This document shows, one piece after another, positions 43,248-51,251 of a stretch of 64,000 nt of DNA. Position numbers and translations under genes: made by a program. Numbering within the stretch: position 1 is the first letter of the stretch; every line of letters starts with the position of its first letter. The notes below the pieces were generated by a model. The model did no database searches. It had not been told where the DNA came from and saw only the letters and a program-made list of their open reading frames with translations. Source of the DNA: Fibrella rubiginis (lineage in GTDB: Bacteria; Bacteroidota; Bacteroidia; Cytophagales; Spirosomataceae); contig NZ_JAFMYV010000018.1 of assembly GCF_017353185.1 (NCBI RefSeq), positions 45,628-109,627 of the forward strand, written 5' to 3'.

Positions 43248-43373
43248 ATGCCCATGCACTCACCTACCGACACACCTTTGTTTGGCTCCTGGCCCCGCGC
43301 CTACGCGGTGGTACTAGGGGCGCTACTCCTGGAAATCGCCTTTTTTTACGGCTTAATGCACTGGTTTGCATGA
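43248..43373 (+). CDS. Small single-span membrane protein coupled to the symporter gene
   Basis: A 41-codon frame starting MPMHSPTDTPLFGSWPRAYA and then forming one hydrophobic span, VVLGALLLEIAFFYGLMHWF, before the final Ala. Its TGA overlaps the ATG of the symporter gene (ATGA at 43370-43373), the classic layout for translational coupling. A second ATG two codons in is equally possible as start. I do not recognise a family. By analogy with small accessory subunits of other sodium:solute symporters it may be a partner protein, but it could also be only a leader ORF that sets symporter translation. Confidence 0.65.
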   Translation: MPMHSPTDTPLFGSWPRAYAVVLGALLLEIAFFYGLMHWFA

Positions 43374-45076
43374 GCAGTCTCGACTGGTGGATTTTAGGTG
43401 GAACCATCGCCCTGTTGGTATTATATGGCCTCTACAAAAGCCGGGGCAAACAATCCTTCGATGACTACACGCTGGCGGGCCAGTCATTGCCGTGGTACCA
43501 CGTTGGTATGTCGGTGATGGCCACACAAGCCAGCGCCATTACGTTTCTGTCGGCACCGGGGCAGGGGTTTTCCGACGGCATGCGGTTTGTGCAGTTTTAT
43601 TTCGGCCTGCCGCTGGCCATGGTAGTTCTTTCCATTACGTTCGTCCCCATTTTTCACCGACTGCGGGTCTACACTGCTTACGAGTTCCTCGAAAACCGCT
43701 TCGACGGGCGCGTACGGTCACTCACGGCCGGGCTGTTTCTCCTGCAGCGAGCATTATCCACAGGTGTGTCGATTTACGCGCCGTCTATCATCCTCTCTAC
43801 CATTTTAGGCTGGAATATCTATTGGACCAACCTCATCATGGGCGGTATTGTACTGTTCTATTCGGTATCGGGCGGTACCAAAGCTATCTCCTACACACAC
43901 CTCACCCAGATGCTGATTGTAACGGTAGCCATGTTTATTGCCGGGTTCCTGACCGTTCATAAACTGCCCACCGATATGGGTTTTACCGATGCCCTGCGCG
44001 TGGCCGGAAAAGCCGGACGACTGAACCTGATCGACACGACTTTCGACGTGAAAAGTCGCTACAACCTCTGGTCGGGGCTGATCGGAGGCTTTTTTCTGCA
44101 ACTGTCGTATTTCGGTACCGACCAGTCGCAGGTAGGGCGTTATCTCACGGGCGAGACCATTAAACAGAGTCGGATAGGCCTGCTGATGAACGGGTTGTTG
44201 AAGGTGCCGATGCAGTTTCTGATCCTGCTGGTGGGCGTGCTGGTGTTTGTTTTTTACCAGTTTCATGAATCGCCGGTGTTTTTCAACAAGCAGGAAGTAG
44301 AACGGCTGAACGCGGGACCGCTGGCGGGCGAGTTTCAGGTCCTCAATCGGCAGCATCAGGGCCTTTCTGCCCAACGCCGCGCCGCTGTACTCAACCTGCA
44401 ACGGGCGACTGCACAAAACAATGACGCGGCGGCGGCAGCGGCCGGCGATCAGCTGGACAAAGCCGATGAGGCCCTGGCGAAGACGCATGCGGCGGTGTCG
44501 GACTTGGTGAAACGCAACAACCCGGCGGCCGACAAGAATGATGTAAACTATGTGTTCCTGCGCTTTATCCTCGACTACCTGCCCCACGGCCTTATCGGCC
44601 TGCTGATCGCCATGATCTTTATCTCCTCGATGGGGTCTATCGCGGCTGCTTACAGTTCGCTGGCATCCACTACTGTAGTTGATATATACCGCCGTGTCTG
44701 GCCCGGCAGTACCCACAACGAGGTGGTGGTATCGCGCTGGTCGACCATTGGGTGGGGTATCTTCTGCGTGGTTGTGGCCCAGTTCACCAACCGCATCGGC
44801 AGCAGCCTTATTGAAACGGTCAACATCCTCGGCTCCTTGTTCTACGGGGTCATCCTCGGCATTTTCTGCGTTGCCTTCTACGTCAGGTCCATTGGGGGCC
44901 GGGCCACGTTCTGGGCAGCCGTAGTGGCCGAAGCGGTGGTGTTCGTCTGTTACTATTTCGATCTCATGGCGTTCCTCTGGTTCAACGTAGTGGGCTGTTT
45001 GCTGGTAGTGGCACTAGCCTGGCTTTTTACCACCCTCCAGCTCAATCTGCGTCCGGTTCGGGTGGCAGACGAGTAA
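43370..45076 (+). CDS. Sodium:solute symporter family protein
   Basis: Secondary transporter of the SSS family with about 13 membrane segments in 568 residues. The start MSSLDWWILGGTIALLVLYG at 43370 was chosen over an in-frame start at 43217, whose product would be non-hydrophobic and overlaps the small ORF. Family features are SFDDYTLAGQSLPWYHVGMS, QASAITFLSAPGQGFSDGMR, FLENRFDGRVRSLTAGLFLL and the FGTDQSQVGRYLTG segment. A hydrophilic Ala/Gln-rich insert (about residues 306-390, LDKADEALAKTHAAVSDLVK) interrupts the membrane region and is likely a coiled coil. The solute is unknown. Confidence 0.92.
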   Translation: MSSLDWWILGGTIALLVLYGLYKSRGKQSFDDYTLAGQSLPWYHVGMSVMATQASAITFLSAPGQGFSDGMRFVQFYFGLPLAMVVLSITFVPIFHRLRVYTAYEFLENRFDGRVRSLTAGLFLLQRALSTGVSIYAPSIILSTILGWNIYWTNLIMGGIVLFYSVSGGTKAISYTHLTQMLIVTVAMFIAGFLTVHKLPTDMGFTDALRVAGKAGRLNLIDTTFDVKSRYNLWSGLIGGFFLQLSYFGTDQSQVGRYLTGETIKQSRIGLLMNGLLKVPMQFLILLVGVLVFVFYQFHESPVFFNKQEVERLNAGPLAGEFQVLNRQHQGLSAQRRAAVLNLQRATAQNNDAAAAAAGDQLDKADEALAKTHAAVSDLVKRNNPAADKNDVNYVFLRFILDYLPHGLIGLLIAMIFISSMGSIAAAYSSLASTTVVDIYRRVWPGSTHNEVVVSRWSTIGWGIFCVVVAQFTNRIGSSLIETVNILGSLFYGVILGIFCVAFYVRSIGGRATFWAAVVAEAVVFVCYYFDLMAFLWFNVVGCLLVVALAWLFTTLQLNLRPVRVADE

Positions 45077-45172
45077 ACGGGCATGGACAGTACGGTTGTT
45101 AAATTTTGCTAAACGGCAGCACCAGACGCCGATAACTCCCGTTATTGACCCATCAACTTCCCTCCTACTTCT

Positions 45173-45883
45173 GTGTTTCGTAGCGGCTTTGTTATCTTTT
45201 TTCTTTTTGTTGCCGGTTCACTAAGCGCCCTTGCCCAGGTGCCGCGCTTCATTATCGGCAACGTATTTGACCAGGAGACAAAAAAGGGGGTTAACAACGC
45301 TACGGTTATTAATCCGCGTACACAGGCCATGGGCCGAACCAACGCGCTGGGCGCTTTTTACCTCGACGTAAAACCCGGCGACTCGGTAATTGTGATTAGC
45401 CCGAGCCACGGACGAGTGGGGTTGAAATGGGACGGCGTGACCAAAGAACCACAGTTGCTGATGAAGCGGCAGCTGTCTGACGACGTAGTCAACCTGCCGG
45501 TGCTCACTGTCCGGGCCAAGCGCGACGCCGAAATCAGAAAAGAACTGGCGCAGATTCTGAGCGAACCCGAAGCCCGCAAAGGACTGTCGGGCGAAGAAAT
45601 TTTTTCGCTGGCGCAGTCGCCTGTTACGCTCTTGTATGAGCTATTCAGCAAACAGGCACGGGCGCATCGAAAAGCCGTCATGATTAGTCAGCAACACCGG
45701 AAACGCATGCTGGCCAACTACCGCGTTGAACTGATTACGCAACGGGCCACCGACCTCCAGGGTGAGACCGTTGAGAGCTTCCGCGACTACTGCAATTTCA
45801 ACGACGACTTTGTGCTTCAGGCCACCGAATATGACCTGACGTTTGCAGTTTTACAGCGCTACAAACAGTACGCAAGACGGTAA
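45173..45883 (+). CDS. Exported carboxypeptidase-regulatory-like domain protein
   Basis: A 236-residue exported protein with a GTG start at 45173 and signal peptide MFRSGFVIFFLFVAGSLSAL ending AQ. The first half is a carboxypeptidase-D-regulatory-like beta domain (IIGNVFDQETKKGVNNATVI, TNALGAFYLDVKPGDSVIVI). The second half is helical and charged (RKELAQILSEPEARKGLSGE, KQARAHRKAVMISQQHRKRM). Similar architecture is common in uncharacterised Bacteroidota proteins that lack a barrel. It stands alone between the symporter and topA; function is unknown. Confidence 0.82.
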   Translation: MFRSGFVIFFLFVAGSLSALAQVPRFIIGNVFDQETKKGVNNATVINPRTQAMGRTNALGAFYLDVKPGDSVIVISPSHGRVGLKWDGVTKEPQLLMKRQLSDDVVNLPVLTVRAKRDAEIRKELAQILSEPEARKGLSGEEIFSLAQSPVTLLYELFSKQARAHRKAVMISQQHRKRMLANYRVELITQRATDLQGETVESFRDYCNFNDDFVLQATEYDLTFAVLQRYKQYARR

Positions 45884-46275
45884 ATAATTTATATAAAGTG
45901 TGTAGTACAGCGGGTATTTCCGGGTATATCCAGCCAAATTCAGGCATTTTTCGAGCCTTGTTTTCTGGCTAATGGTCTTGACCCTCTTGAAAATGATTAT
46001 TTTTATAACTTTCTGATTTATAGCGCTTTATTAATATAACAGAGTCTATCTACAGCGAACAATATGCTGGTTAACAGTGTTATCTAATCAAATCTCCTCT
46101 ATACCTACTGCTGCTTTTTGTGGGCGGCGCTCCTTGCGCTATATCCTGCGTTTGCGGCTATATTTGGCGGTCTTCGTTTGGTGCCCAGTTTTACGTTCGG
46201 CCCGGTTTTTGGCCAATCGCCAGTTCATGCTTGTACGTATAGACAGGATCAACATCATCAACTTAAAGACACTTT
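45884..46275. other. Gene-free region upstream of topA
   Basis: This 392-bp stretch is AT-rich in its first half and contains no convincing gene or RNA. An 83-codon frame from 46077 overlaps the topA start and has no protein-like features. The region presumably contains the topA promoter and may hold an untranslated leader. Confidence 0.5.
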
Positions 46276-48867
46276 ATGTCGAAGAACTTAGTCATTGTGG
46301 AATCGCCGGCAAAGGCGAAAACAATTGAAGGCTACCTTGGCCGTGACTTCACGGTACGGTCTAGTTTTGGCCACGTCCGCGACCTGCCCAAAGACGGGTT
46401 GGCGGTTGACGTATCCAATGGCTTTCTGCCCTCATACGAAGTTTCGCCCGACAAGAAAAAGCTGGTAAGTGAACTCAAGTCACTGGCTAAAGCCGCTGAA
46501 GTAGTGTGGCTGGCAACGGACGATGACCGCGAAGGAGAAGCAATTTCGTGGCATTTGAAAGAAGCCCTGGGTCTGCGTGACAATACCAACCGCATTGTTT
46601 TTCGCGAAATCACCAAGTCGGCTATCCTGAATGCCATTCAGTCGCCGCGCACGATTGACGTTGACCTCGTCAACGCGCAGCAGGCCCGGCGGGTGCTGGA
46701 CCGGCTGGTGGGTTATGAACTCTCGCCGGTGCTGTGGCGCAAAATTAAAGGCGGCCAAAGCCTGTCGGCGGGTCGCGTACAGTCGGTAGCGTTACGTTTG
46801 GTGGTGGAGCGCGAACGGGAGATCGATAAGCACAACGCGAAGTCGAGCTTTAAAGTAACAGCGCAGTTTTTGGTTGATGGCAGTAAGATGCTGAACGCCG
46901 AACTGGCTAAAAACTTTGCCACCCCCACCGACGCCCGCGCCTTTCTGGAGCACTGCATCGGCGCAACGTTTACGATCAAGAATCTGGAGGTGAAACCCGC
47001 CAAGAAATCACCGGCGCCGCCTTTCACAACCTCTACGCTGCAACAGGAAGCATCGCGCAAGCTGGGCTACTCGGTAGACCGTACCATGCGCATCGCCCAA
47101 AACCTGTATGAGGCCGGTAAGATTTCGTACATGCGGACCGACTCGCTGAACCTCTCGCGGGAAGCCGTCGACAAAGCCGTGGCCGAAATTTCGACCGAGT
47201 TTGGCAAGAACTACGTACAGACCCGGCACTTCAAGAACAAAAACGAGTCGGCGCAGGAAGCCCACGAAGCCATCCGTCCCACCAATTTCAACGACCGTGC
47301 TGCCGGAGGTGATCGCGACCAGAAACGGCTGTATGAACTGATCTGGAAACGGGCCATCGCCTCGCAAATGGCCGATGCTCAACTGGAACGGACTACCGTT
47401 TCAATCGATATCAAAAGCACCGGTGGCCGCGACGAACGGTTTCCAAACGAACTGATTGCGCAGGGTGAGGTCATTAAGTTCGACGGGTTCCTGAAAGTGT
47501 ACCTCGAATCGAAAGATGACGAAGACGATGAAGATGCCAAGGGTATGCTGCCCCCGCTGACGGTTGGTCAGGAGCTGGATCTGAGCGTGATGAAAGCCAC
47601 CGAGAAGTTTACGCGTCCACAGCCACGCTACGCCGAAGCCTCGCTGGTGAAGAAACTGGAAGAAATGGGCATTGGCCGCCCGTCGACCTACGCGCCTACG
47701 ATCTCGACGATTATCAACCGGGGGTACGTGGTGAAACAGGATAAGCCCGGCACCGAGCGCAAATTCCAGGAGTACACCCTGCAACGCGAACAGATCACGG
47801 AGACAAGCGGCAAGGAAAACTTCGGCTCAGAAAAGGCCAAGCTGTTTCCCACCAACACGGGTATTGTGGTCAACGACTTCCTGGTTGAATACTTCCCCGA
47901 CATTGTGGATTTCAAGTTCACGGCCAATGTCGAGAAAGAGTTTGACGAAATTGCCGACGGTAAAGTAAACTGGCAAAAGATGCTGGGCGACTTCTACGGC
48001 GATTTTCACAAGAACATCGAAGAGATTCAGGGGTCGAGTGTAGTATCGTTTAAAACCGGTGCCCGCGAACTGGGCATTGACCCTAAGTCGGGCAAGAAAA
48101 TATCGGCGCGATTGGGTAAATACGGGGCCTACGTTCAGATCGGTGAATCGACCGACGACGAAAAGCCTATCTATGCCAACCTCCGCGACGGGCAGTTGAT
48201 CGAGACAATTTCCGTTGAGGACGCGCTGAGCCTGTTTGCCCTACCGCGTGAAGTGGGTTTCTTTGAAGACAACGCCATGACCATCGGCATTGGTAAGTTT
48301 GGTCCCTACGTGAAGCACGACGGCAAGTATGTGTCGCTGACCAAAGAGGACGACCCGTATACGATCACCGCCGAACGGGCTATTGAGTTGATTCAGCAGA
48401 AACGCAACGAATCGTCGGGCGATGCGCTGGGTGAGTTTGAGGGCAAGCCCGTCACCACGGGTAAAGGCCGTTTTGGCCCCTACGTGAAGTACGAAGACAA
48501 ATATATTTCGCTGGGTAAAGGTGAGCAGCTAACGGGGCTTACGCTGGAGCGGGCCGTTGAACTAATCCAGCAAAAGCGCAACGCTGAGGCCAACAAATAC
48601 ATCAAAGAATTTCCGGAGCGTCCTGAAATTAAAGTAGTTAACGGCATGTATGGCCCCTATCTGGCCGTGGGCAAACGCAATGTGCGCCTGCCTAAAGACA
48701 TCGACCCCGCCGAGCTGACGCTGGAAAAGTGTTTGGAATTGGCTGGTGGGGACGAAGCCGCCGCACCCGCTAAGAAGGCTCCTGCCAAGAAAGCAGCTGC
48801 TACCAAGGCACCAGCAAAAGCCGCCGTTAAAGCGCCTGCTAAAAAGGCCGTGGCAAAGAAAAAGTAA
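46276..48867 (+). CDS. topA: DNA topoisomerase I
   Basis: Type IA topoisomerase that relaxes negative supercoils. The 863 residues begin with the Toprim domain (NLVIVESPAKAKTIEGYLGR, ATDDDREGEAISWHL), then the catalytic core with Tyr 285 in GKISYMRTDSLNLS and the RPSTYAPTISTIINRGYV motif. In place of E. coli-type zinc ribbons there are three C-terminal repeats of the GKFGPYVKHDGKYVSL type, then a Lys/Ala-rich tail (KKAPAKKAAATKAPAKAAVK) that probably binds DNA non-specifically. A strong hairpin follows 23 bp later. Confidence 0.97.
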   Translation: MSKNLVIVESPAKAKTIEGYLGRDFTVRSSFGHVRDLPKDGLAVDVSNGFLPSYEVSPDKKKLVSELKSLAKAAEVVWLATDDDREGEAISWHLKEALGLRDNTNRIVFREITKSAILNAIQSPRTIDVDLVNAQQARRVLDRLVGYELSPVLWRKIKGGQSLSAGRVQSVALRLVVEREREIDKHNAKSSFKVTAQFLVDGSKMLNAELAKNFATPTDARAFLEHCIGATFTIKNLEVKPAKKSPAPPFTTSTLQQEASRKLGYSVDRTMRIAQNLYEAGKISYMRTDSLNLSREAVDKAVAEISTEFGKNYVQTRHFKNKNESAQEAHEAIRPTNFNDRAAGGDRDQKRLYELIWKRAIASQMADAQLERTTVSIDIKSTGGRDERFPNELIAQGEVIKFDGFLKVYLESKDDEDDEDAKGMLPPLTVGQELDLSVMKATEKFTRPQPRYAEASLVKKLEEMGIGRPSTYAPTISTIINRGYVVKQDKPGTERKFQEYTLQREQITETSGKENFGSEKAKLFPTNTGIVVNDFLVEYFPDIVDFKFTANVEKEFDEIADGKVNWQKMLGDFYGDFHKNIEEIQGSSVVSFKTGARELGIDPKSGKKISARLGKYGAYVQIGESTDDEKPIYANLRDGQLIETISVEDALSLFALPREVGFFEDNAMTIGIGKFGPYVKHDGKYVSLTKEDDPYTITAERAIELIQQKRNESSGDALGEFEGKPVTTGKGRFGPYVKYEDKYISLGKGEQLTGLTLERAVELIQQKRNAEANKYIKEFPERPEIKVVNGMYGPYLAVGKRNVRLPKDIDPAELTLEKCLELAGGDEAAAPAKKAPAKKAAATKAPAKAAVKAPAKKAVAKKK

Positions 48868-48890
48868 GCGAATAGATCCGGTTAGAGTTT

Positions 48891-48923
48891 ACTGATGCCA
48901 TCACTAAGCGTGATGGCATCAGT
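48891..48923 (+). terminator. Strong hairpin after topA
   Basis: ACTGATGCCATCAC-TAAGC-GTGATGGCATCAGT is a perfect 14-bp stem with only a weak T-tract (CGTTT). It lies between topA and the GreA/B-like gene, whose start was therefore placed at 48958. Confidence 0.8.
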
Positions 48924-48957
48924 CGTTTATAGGTATCGACCCAGTCCACGTTTTCTC

Positions 48958-49467
48958 ATGAGCAGCGCTTTTTTAAAGAACGAAACCGCCGATGCCCCCG
49001 TCGTTATTCCGGCGCGGGCACCGCTACCACCGGGGACTAGCAACTACGTGACCCCACGCGGTCTGGCACTGCTCCGGCAGGAACTGGCCGAGCTGGAAAC
49101 CGAGCGCGTGTCTGTGCAGCACACCGCTCCCGACGAGACCGAACGAACCCGTCAACTAGCGCTGATCAACGGGCGTGTTGGCGCACTCAACCAGCGTATA
49201 GCCTCGGCCAGTGTAGTTGACCCTGCCACCCAACCCCATACCGAAGTCCGGTTTGGGGCCACCGTTACGCTACAACCCAAAAAAGGCCCCGACCGCACGC
49301 TCACCATTGTGGGGGTTGACGAGGCCGACGCCAGCCATGGACGCGTGGCCTTCACCGCCCCCATTGCCCGCGCCATGCAAGGAAAGCGCATTGGCGATTC
49401 AGTAGCGTTGCGCACGATGAAAGGTGAGGAAACCTATACGATTGCGGCCATTGATTACGGATTTTAG
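48958..49467 (+). CDS. GreA/GreB family transcription elongation factor
   Basis: Rescues arrested RNA polymerase by stimulating transcript cleavage. The ATG at 48958 (MSSAFLKNETADAP) gives 169 residues; an earlier in-frame ATG at 48895 lies in the topA hairpin. The N-terminal coiled coil is visible (YVTPRGLALLRQELAELETE, then acidic DETERTRQL near the tip), followed by the C-terminal FKBP-like domain (VRFGATVTLQPKKGPDRTLT, RIGDSVALRTMKGEETYTIA). The length and N terminus are closer to GreB-like or greAB-fused annotation in Bacteroidota than to canonical GreA. Confidence 0.9.
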   Translation: MSSAFLKNETADAPVVIPARAPLPPGTSNYVTPRGLALLRQELAELETERVSVQHTAPDETERTRQLALINGRVGALNQRIASASVVDPATQPHTEVRFGATVTLQPKKGPDRTLTIVGVDEADASHGRVAFTAPIARAMQGKRIGDSVALRTMKGEETYTIAAIDYGF

Positions 49468-49498
49468 GGAGAGGCTTATTTTTTGTATCTTGATACTT

Positions 49499-50200
49499 AT
49501 GAAACAGCGCAAGAAAATTGTGGTACTATCGGGGGCGGGCATCAGCGCTGAAAGCGGCATCGCCACCTTCCGGGACTCGAATGGCCTTTGGGAAAATTAC
49601 CGGATCGAAGACGTAGCCACACCCGATGGCTGGCGCAAAAACCGTGAACTGGTGCTTGATTTCTACAACCAGCGCCGGAAACAGGCGCTGGAAGTGCAAC
49701 CAAACGCGGGCCATTATGCTCTGGCAAAACTGGAAGACTATTACGACGTCACGATCATTACCCAGAACGTGGATGGCCTGCACGAGAAGGCCGGTTCCAG
49801 CCACGTAATGCACCTGCACGGCGAGTTGTCAAAGTCGCGGAGTTCAGTAGATGAATCGCTGGTGTATGACATTGAAGGTTGGGAAATCAAAATCGGCGAC
49901 CGTTGTGAAAAAGGCTCGCAACTGCGCCCGCACATTGTCTGGTTCGGTGAGGCCGTGCCCATGATGGAAGAGGCCATCGACGTGGCGCTGACCGCCGATA
50001 TTTTTATTGTCGTAGGCACCTCGCTGGTGGTATACCCCGCTGCCGGCCTGGTCGATTTCATTCCCGAAACAGTACCCATCTACGTGGTGGACCCCAACCT
50101 GCCCGAGGTGAAAAAACGGCCCAACCTCACGCTCATTGGCGAACCCGCCAGCATTGGCATGACCCAGTTGGCCGATAAGCTGATTGCAGAGACAGCCTGA
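49499..50200 (+). CDS. cobB: Sir2-family NAD-dependent protein deacylase
   Basis: Removes acyl groups from lysines using NAD. From the ATG at 49499 there are 233 residues with GAGISAESGIATFRDSNGLW, TQNVDGLHEKAGSS and the catalytic His in HLHGEL. The Tyr and Arg of FYNQRRKQ match the desuccinylase/demalonylase pocket of class III sirtuins such as CobB and SIRT5. The usual four zinc-binding Cys are mostly absent: the region SKSRSSVDESLVYDIEGWEI has none and only one Cys occurs in GDRCEKGS. Such zinc-poor sirtuins are frequent in Bacteroidota. Confidence 0.93.
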   Translation: MKQRKKIVVLSGAGISAESGIATFRDSNGLWENYRIEDVATPDGWRKNRELVLDFYNQRRKQALEVQPNAGHYALAKLEDYYDVTIITQNVDGLHEKAGSSHVMHLHGELSKSRSSVDESLVYDIEGWEIKIGDRCEKGSQLRPHIVWFGEAVPMMEEAIDVALTADIFIVVGTSLVVYPAAGLVDFIPETVPIYVVDPNLPEVKKRPNLTLIGEPASIGMTQLADKLIAETA

Positions 50201-50234
50201 TTTTAAGTGGATAATGGGTTGCCAGCCTAGGATC

Positions 50235-50370
50235 GGTGTGTTAGTTTGCTGTCGCGCGGCCCTTCGACAAGCTCAGGGTGACAGAGAAGTTGAATCAAGG
50301 TAGGCTAGTTTCTTATTTCCCTGTCACCCTGAGCTTGTCGAAGGGCCGCGCGACAGCAAACTACCACACC
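50235..50370. repeat. Palindrome with CCCTTCGACA core and different outer layer
   Basis: 49-nt arms at 50235-50283 and 50322-50370 with one mismatch. Outer layer GGTGTGTTAGTTTGCTGTCG has no shell A. The core GCCCTTCGACAAGCTCAGGG is the same as at 5519 and 9428. The centre has AGAAGTTGAATCAAGG. It lies between the sirtuin and nth genes, read in the same direction. Confidence 0.94.
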
Positions 50371-50453
50371 AAGTTCCTCAACTCATACTGGCCACACGTC
50401 CCGCTAAAGCAGAAAAATTCGCTTAGATCTGTCTCTTCCGCGTTCTTCTGTCT

Positions 50454-51161
50454 ATGACATCTGCGGAGAAGACCCAACTAGCCCACCACCTTCTAAATGA
50501 ACACTACGGCGTACAGGCCATCTATGGCCGGGTAGACCCCATGCACGAACTGATCGGCACAATTCTCTCGCACCGGACCACCCACGCCAACGAAGTAACG
50601 GCCTACCGCACCATGCGCGAACGCTTCCCTACCTGGGAGGCCGTACGCGATGCGCCCCTGCCCGACCTGATTGCCGCTATCCACACGGCCAACTACCCGG
50701 AGGTGAAAGCGCCCTACATCCAGAATGTGCTGCGCGAACTCATCGCCGAACGAGGTGCCGCCAACATTGATTTCTTGCAGGACCTATCGACCGAAGAGGC
50801 CATGGATTGGCTTACCAAGCTGCCTGGTATAGGTCTGAAAACGGCTACGCTGCTGCTCCTTTTCTCCTTCCACAAACCCGTGCTGCCCATCGACACGCAC
50901 GTGCACCGGGTAACGCAGCGACTAGGTTTGATTGGCCCGAAAGTAAGCGCTGAAAAAGCCCATGCGCTGCTGCTCAGTTACTTACCAACCGACGCTACCG
51001 AATTATTCAACTTCCACAAGCATTTCTACTGGCATGGGCAACGTGTCTGCACCTGGTACACACCCAAATGTGAGGCCTGCGTATTGGCCCCCCACTGTGA
51101 CTTCCTGCAATCGGGCAAAACAATGGTGTTGAGTAGTACACCGAAGAGGAATGGTAAGTGA
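50454..51161 (+). CDS. nth: Endonuclease III (base-excision DNA glycosylase)
   Basis: DNA glycosylase/AP lyase acting on oxidised pyrimidines. The 235-residue protein contains the HhH motif with catalytic Lys (LPGIGLKTATLLLL), the catalytic Asp in VLPIDTHVHRVTQRLGL, and the 4Fe-4S ligands in the pattern C-x6-C-x2-C-x5-C (CTWYTPKCEACVLAPHC). It starts at the ATG at 50454. The final Lys and stop codon are the first bases of a palindrome. Confidence 0.94.
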   Translation: MTSAEKTQLAHHLLNEHYGVQAIYGRVDPMHELIGTILSHRTTHANEVTAYRTMRERFPTWEAVRDAPLPDLIAAIHTANYPEVKAPYIQNVLRELIAERGAANIDFLQDLSTEEAMDWLTKLPGIGLKTATLLLLFSFHKPVLPIDTHVHRVTQRLGLIGPKVSAEKAHALLLSYLPTDATELFNFHKHFYWHGQRVCTWYTPKCEACVLAPHCDFLQSGKTMVLSSTPKRNGK

Positions 51162-51244
51162 CGAGCGGTGAGTGATGAGCTTGCTTTACCCAGCCTAACG
51201 GCTCCGGCGAATGCAAAACTCATCACTCACCGCTCGTCACTTAC
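51154..51244. repeat. Perfect 26-nt palindrome between convergent genes
   Basis: Arms 51154-51179 (GTAAGTGACGAGCGGTGAGT at the start) and 51219-51244 are perfectly complementary with a 39-nt centre. The sequence GTGAGTGATGAG resembles shell B. It contains the nth stop, and the neighbouring ACTCACTCATTT provides the stop of the opposite SDR gene. Confidence 0.92.
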
Positions 51245-51251
51245 TACTCAC

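Noticed and set aside
43805..44716. 303-codon minus-strand frame inside the symporter gene
   Set aside because: The symporter frame has all family motifs; the antisense frame has no membrane or domain features.
46077..46328. 83-codon frame upstream of topA
   Set aside because: It overlaps the secure topA start, and its composition is not convincing for a membrane or soluble protein.
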